A DNA stretch of 6,070 nucleotides from SOIA01 sp050116035. GTDB lineage: Bacteria; Acidobacteriota; Aminicenantia; Aminicenantales; Aminicenantaceae. Under the pieces are notes generated by a model that worked only from the letters and a program-made list of their open reading frames with translations, was not told the origin of the DNA and made no database searches. Numbering within the stretch: position 1 is the first letter of the stretch; every line of letters begins with the position of its first letter. Of this stretch, positions 5,479 through 6,070 are shown in pieces. Location: the NCBI GenBank assembly GCA_050116035.1, contig JASFPJ010000217.1:1-6070 (forward strand). Direction: 5' to 3'. Both the position numbers and the translations under genes were made by a program.

Positions 5479-5496
5479 AAATATTCTGGAATATTT
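5479..5496. repeat. Palindrome, candidate operator upstream of the membrane protein gene
   Basis: AAATATTCTGGAATATTT has perfect 8-base arms with a 2-base centre. It lies about 80 bases upstream of the membrane protein start, a usual position for a dimeric regulator site. In such AT-rich DNA chance cannot be excluded. Confidence 0.35.
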
Positions 5497-5674
5497 TTAT
5501 TTACAATTATTTAAATCATATTCTTTGGCTTGCCCCGAATCTCTGATCTCTGCATGTGAATTCGCTCTCTTGAAATCTCGACTATTCATACCACAGCAAA
5601 GAAGCCATGGTCAAACACAGAAATAAAATTAAAAAGTAATTTTTAGAGCTTCATTCGAAATGGAGACAATAGGA

Positions 5675-5690
5675 TGTTCTTTCGAGAACA
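5675..5690. repeat. UUCG-tetraloop hairpin
   Basis: TGTTCT, TTCG, AGAACA form a 6-bp stem capped by a UUCG loop when read on the plus strand. UUCG loops are strongly stabilising in RNA, which hints at a structured transcript from this gene-free region. Confidence 0.35.
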
Positions 5691-5714
5691 GCGAAACGGA
5701 TAAAATTCTTGGAA

Positions 5715-5746
5715 ATTCTCCAAAATAATAGCAGATTTTGGAGAAT
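5715..5746. repeat. Inverted repeat with perfect 12-bp arms
   Basis: ATTCTCCAAAAT (5715-5726) and ATTTTGGAGAAT (5735-5746) enclose 8 bases. On the plus strand ATTTTCAATTTTTC follows, loosely terminator-like, but the stem has low GC. A second, competing hairpin is possible from TTGGA (5709-5713) with TCCAA (5719-5723). It could be an operator, a small-RNA end or an attenuator. Confidence 0.5.
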
Positions 5747-5823
5747 ATTTTCAATTTTTCATCACCAACACAAAATATATTTAGGAATGCCTGGTTATCC
5801 TATAAATTTAATAATATTTTCGC

Positions 5824-5853
5824 TTGCGACACAGCTAAGATGTGGTATATACT
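5824..5853 (+). promoter_or_regulatory. Candidate upstream promoter for the gene at 5967
   Basis: TTGCGA (5824-5829) is followed after 16 bases by TATATA (5846-5851), or after 18 bases by TATACT (5848-5853). A transcript from here would have a leader of about 105 bases. Confidence 0.35.
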
Positions 5854-5919
5854 GATTATTCAAGATTAAAATAAAATCCAAGCTGAATTTTTTCTTATTA
5901 AAAATCCTCTTTCAATTTG

Positions 5920-5948
5920 TTGAAACTTTTGGATAATTAAATTATAGA
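5920..5948 (+). promoter_or_regulatory. Candidate proximal promoter for the gene at 5967
   Basis: TTGAAA (5920-5925), 17 bases, then TATAGA (5943-5948) is a good sigma70 match. Its start point would fall near 5955, at the edge of the ribosome site (AGGAG, 5956-5960), leaving a leader of only about 12 bases. The upstream candidate may therefore be the one used. Confidence 0.4.
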
Positions 5949-5966
5949 GCTGAGCAGGAGAAAGAA

Positions 5967-6070
5967 ATGAAAAAAGTACTTTTATGGATTATTGCTTTCC
6001 TTATCACATTTTCTGCGGCTATCTATCAGCGAATGACCGGTCCCACTCATCCTCTTAGAGGCAAAGTGAT
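5967..6070 (+). CDS. Start of a membrane-anchored protein (5' fragment, 34 codons)
   Basis: ATG at 5967 is preceded by AGGAG (5956-5960) with 6-base spacing. The visible residues begin MKKVLLWIIAFLITFSAA and continue IYQRMTGPTHPLRGKV to the window edge. Residues about 4-20 form one hydrophobic segment, either an uncleaved signal anchor or a first membrane span; there is no lipobox and no clear cleavage motif. The YQRMTGPT-P-RGKV stretch right after the span looks like a conserved family signature, and I faintly recall uncharacterised envelope proteins with it, but I cannot name a function. It is transcribed away from the membrane protein gene across the AT-rich divergent region. Confidence 0.7.
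   Translation, partial: MKKVLLWIIAFLITFSAAIYQRMTGPTHPLRGKV

Larger units (their letters stand above)
5403..5966. other. AT-rich divergent intergenic region without genes
   Basis: About 560 bases separate the minus-strand membrane protein gene from the plus-strand gene at 5967. I find no credible protein frame, tRNA or rRNA. It holds a palindrome at 5479-5496, a UUCG hairpin at 5675-5690, a 12-bp-arm inverted repeat at 5715-5746 and candidate plus-strand promoters near 5824-5853 and 5920-5948. No clear promoter for the minus-strand gene stands out. Confidence 0.6.

Noticed and set aside
1..6070. CRISPR array, tRNA, rRNA or toxin-antitoxin pair
   Set aside because: I saw no regularly spaced repeat-spacer pattern, no cloverleaf or rRNA signature, and no paired small genes of that kind. 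The 50-base-spaced repeats at 2641-2720 number only two to three and are better explained as an IS end.

Overview
The window looks like accessory DNA from a Gram-negative bacterium. The signs are two Sec signal peptides, a lipoprotein with outer-membrane-type sorting (Gln after the lipid-carrying Cys), and an Hcp-fold protein. Strong GGAGG ribosome sites and the mix of secreted PKD-domain protein and IS21-type terminal repeats would fit a Desulfobacterota-like or related environmental lineage. That placement is an impression, not a proof. Coding regions are moderate in GC and intergenic regions are very AT-rich.

Layout. Positions 1-2304 (minus) encode the first 768 residues of a large secreted protein that runs off the left edge. 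It has a signal peptide, an alpha/alpha-toroid domain of prenyltransferase/squalene-cyclase type, beta-sandwich segments, a PKD domain, and a tail module carrying a Val-Asn-Pro-His-Gly motif. It starts at TTG. Its upstream region (2305-2600) has a candidate promoter, a (GGA)5 tract, and a textbook intrinsic terminator that points toward the gene but lies before its start, so the leader may be attenuated. Positions 2619-2720 hold three imperfect direct repeats like the end of an IS21-family element, with no transposase in view.

Positions 2945-3541 (plus) encode an Hcp-family (type VI secretion tube) protein that, unusually, has an N-terminal signal peptide and no T6SS neighbours. An 18-bp direct repeat flanks this gene. 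Next come two minus-strand genes, a six-segment membrane protein (4470-5402) followed by a lipoprotein with three internal helical repeats (3829-4386). An overlapping downstream reading frame (3675-3893) may be a frameshifted continuation of the lipoprotein. A gene-free AT-rich divergent region (5403-5966) holds palindromes and candidate promoters. The window ends with the start of a plus-strand membrane-anchored protein (5967-6070).

Functional links are weak. All five clear products are predicted to act at or beyond the inner membrane, which suggests an envelope/secretion-related accessory region. Nothing in the sequence ties them into one pathway. The most unusual items are the exported orphan Hcp and the attenuator-like leader of the toroid-PKD gene.
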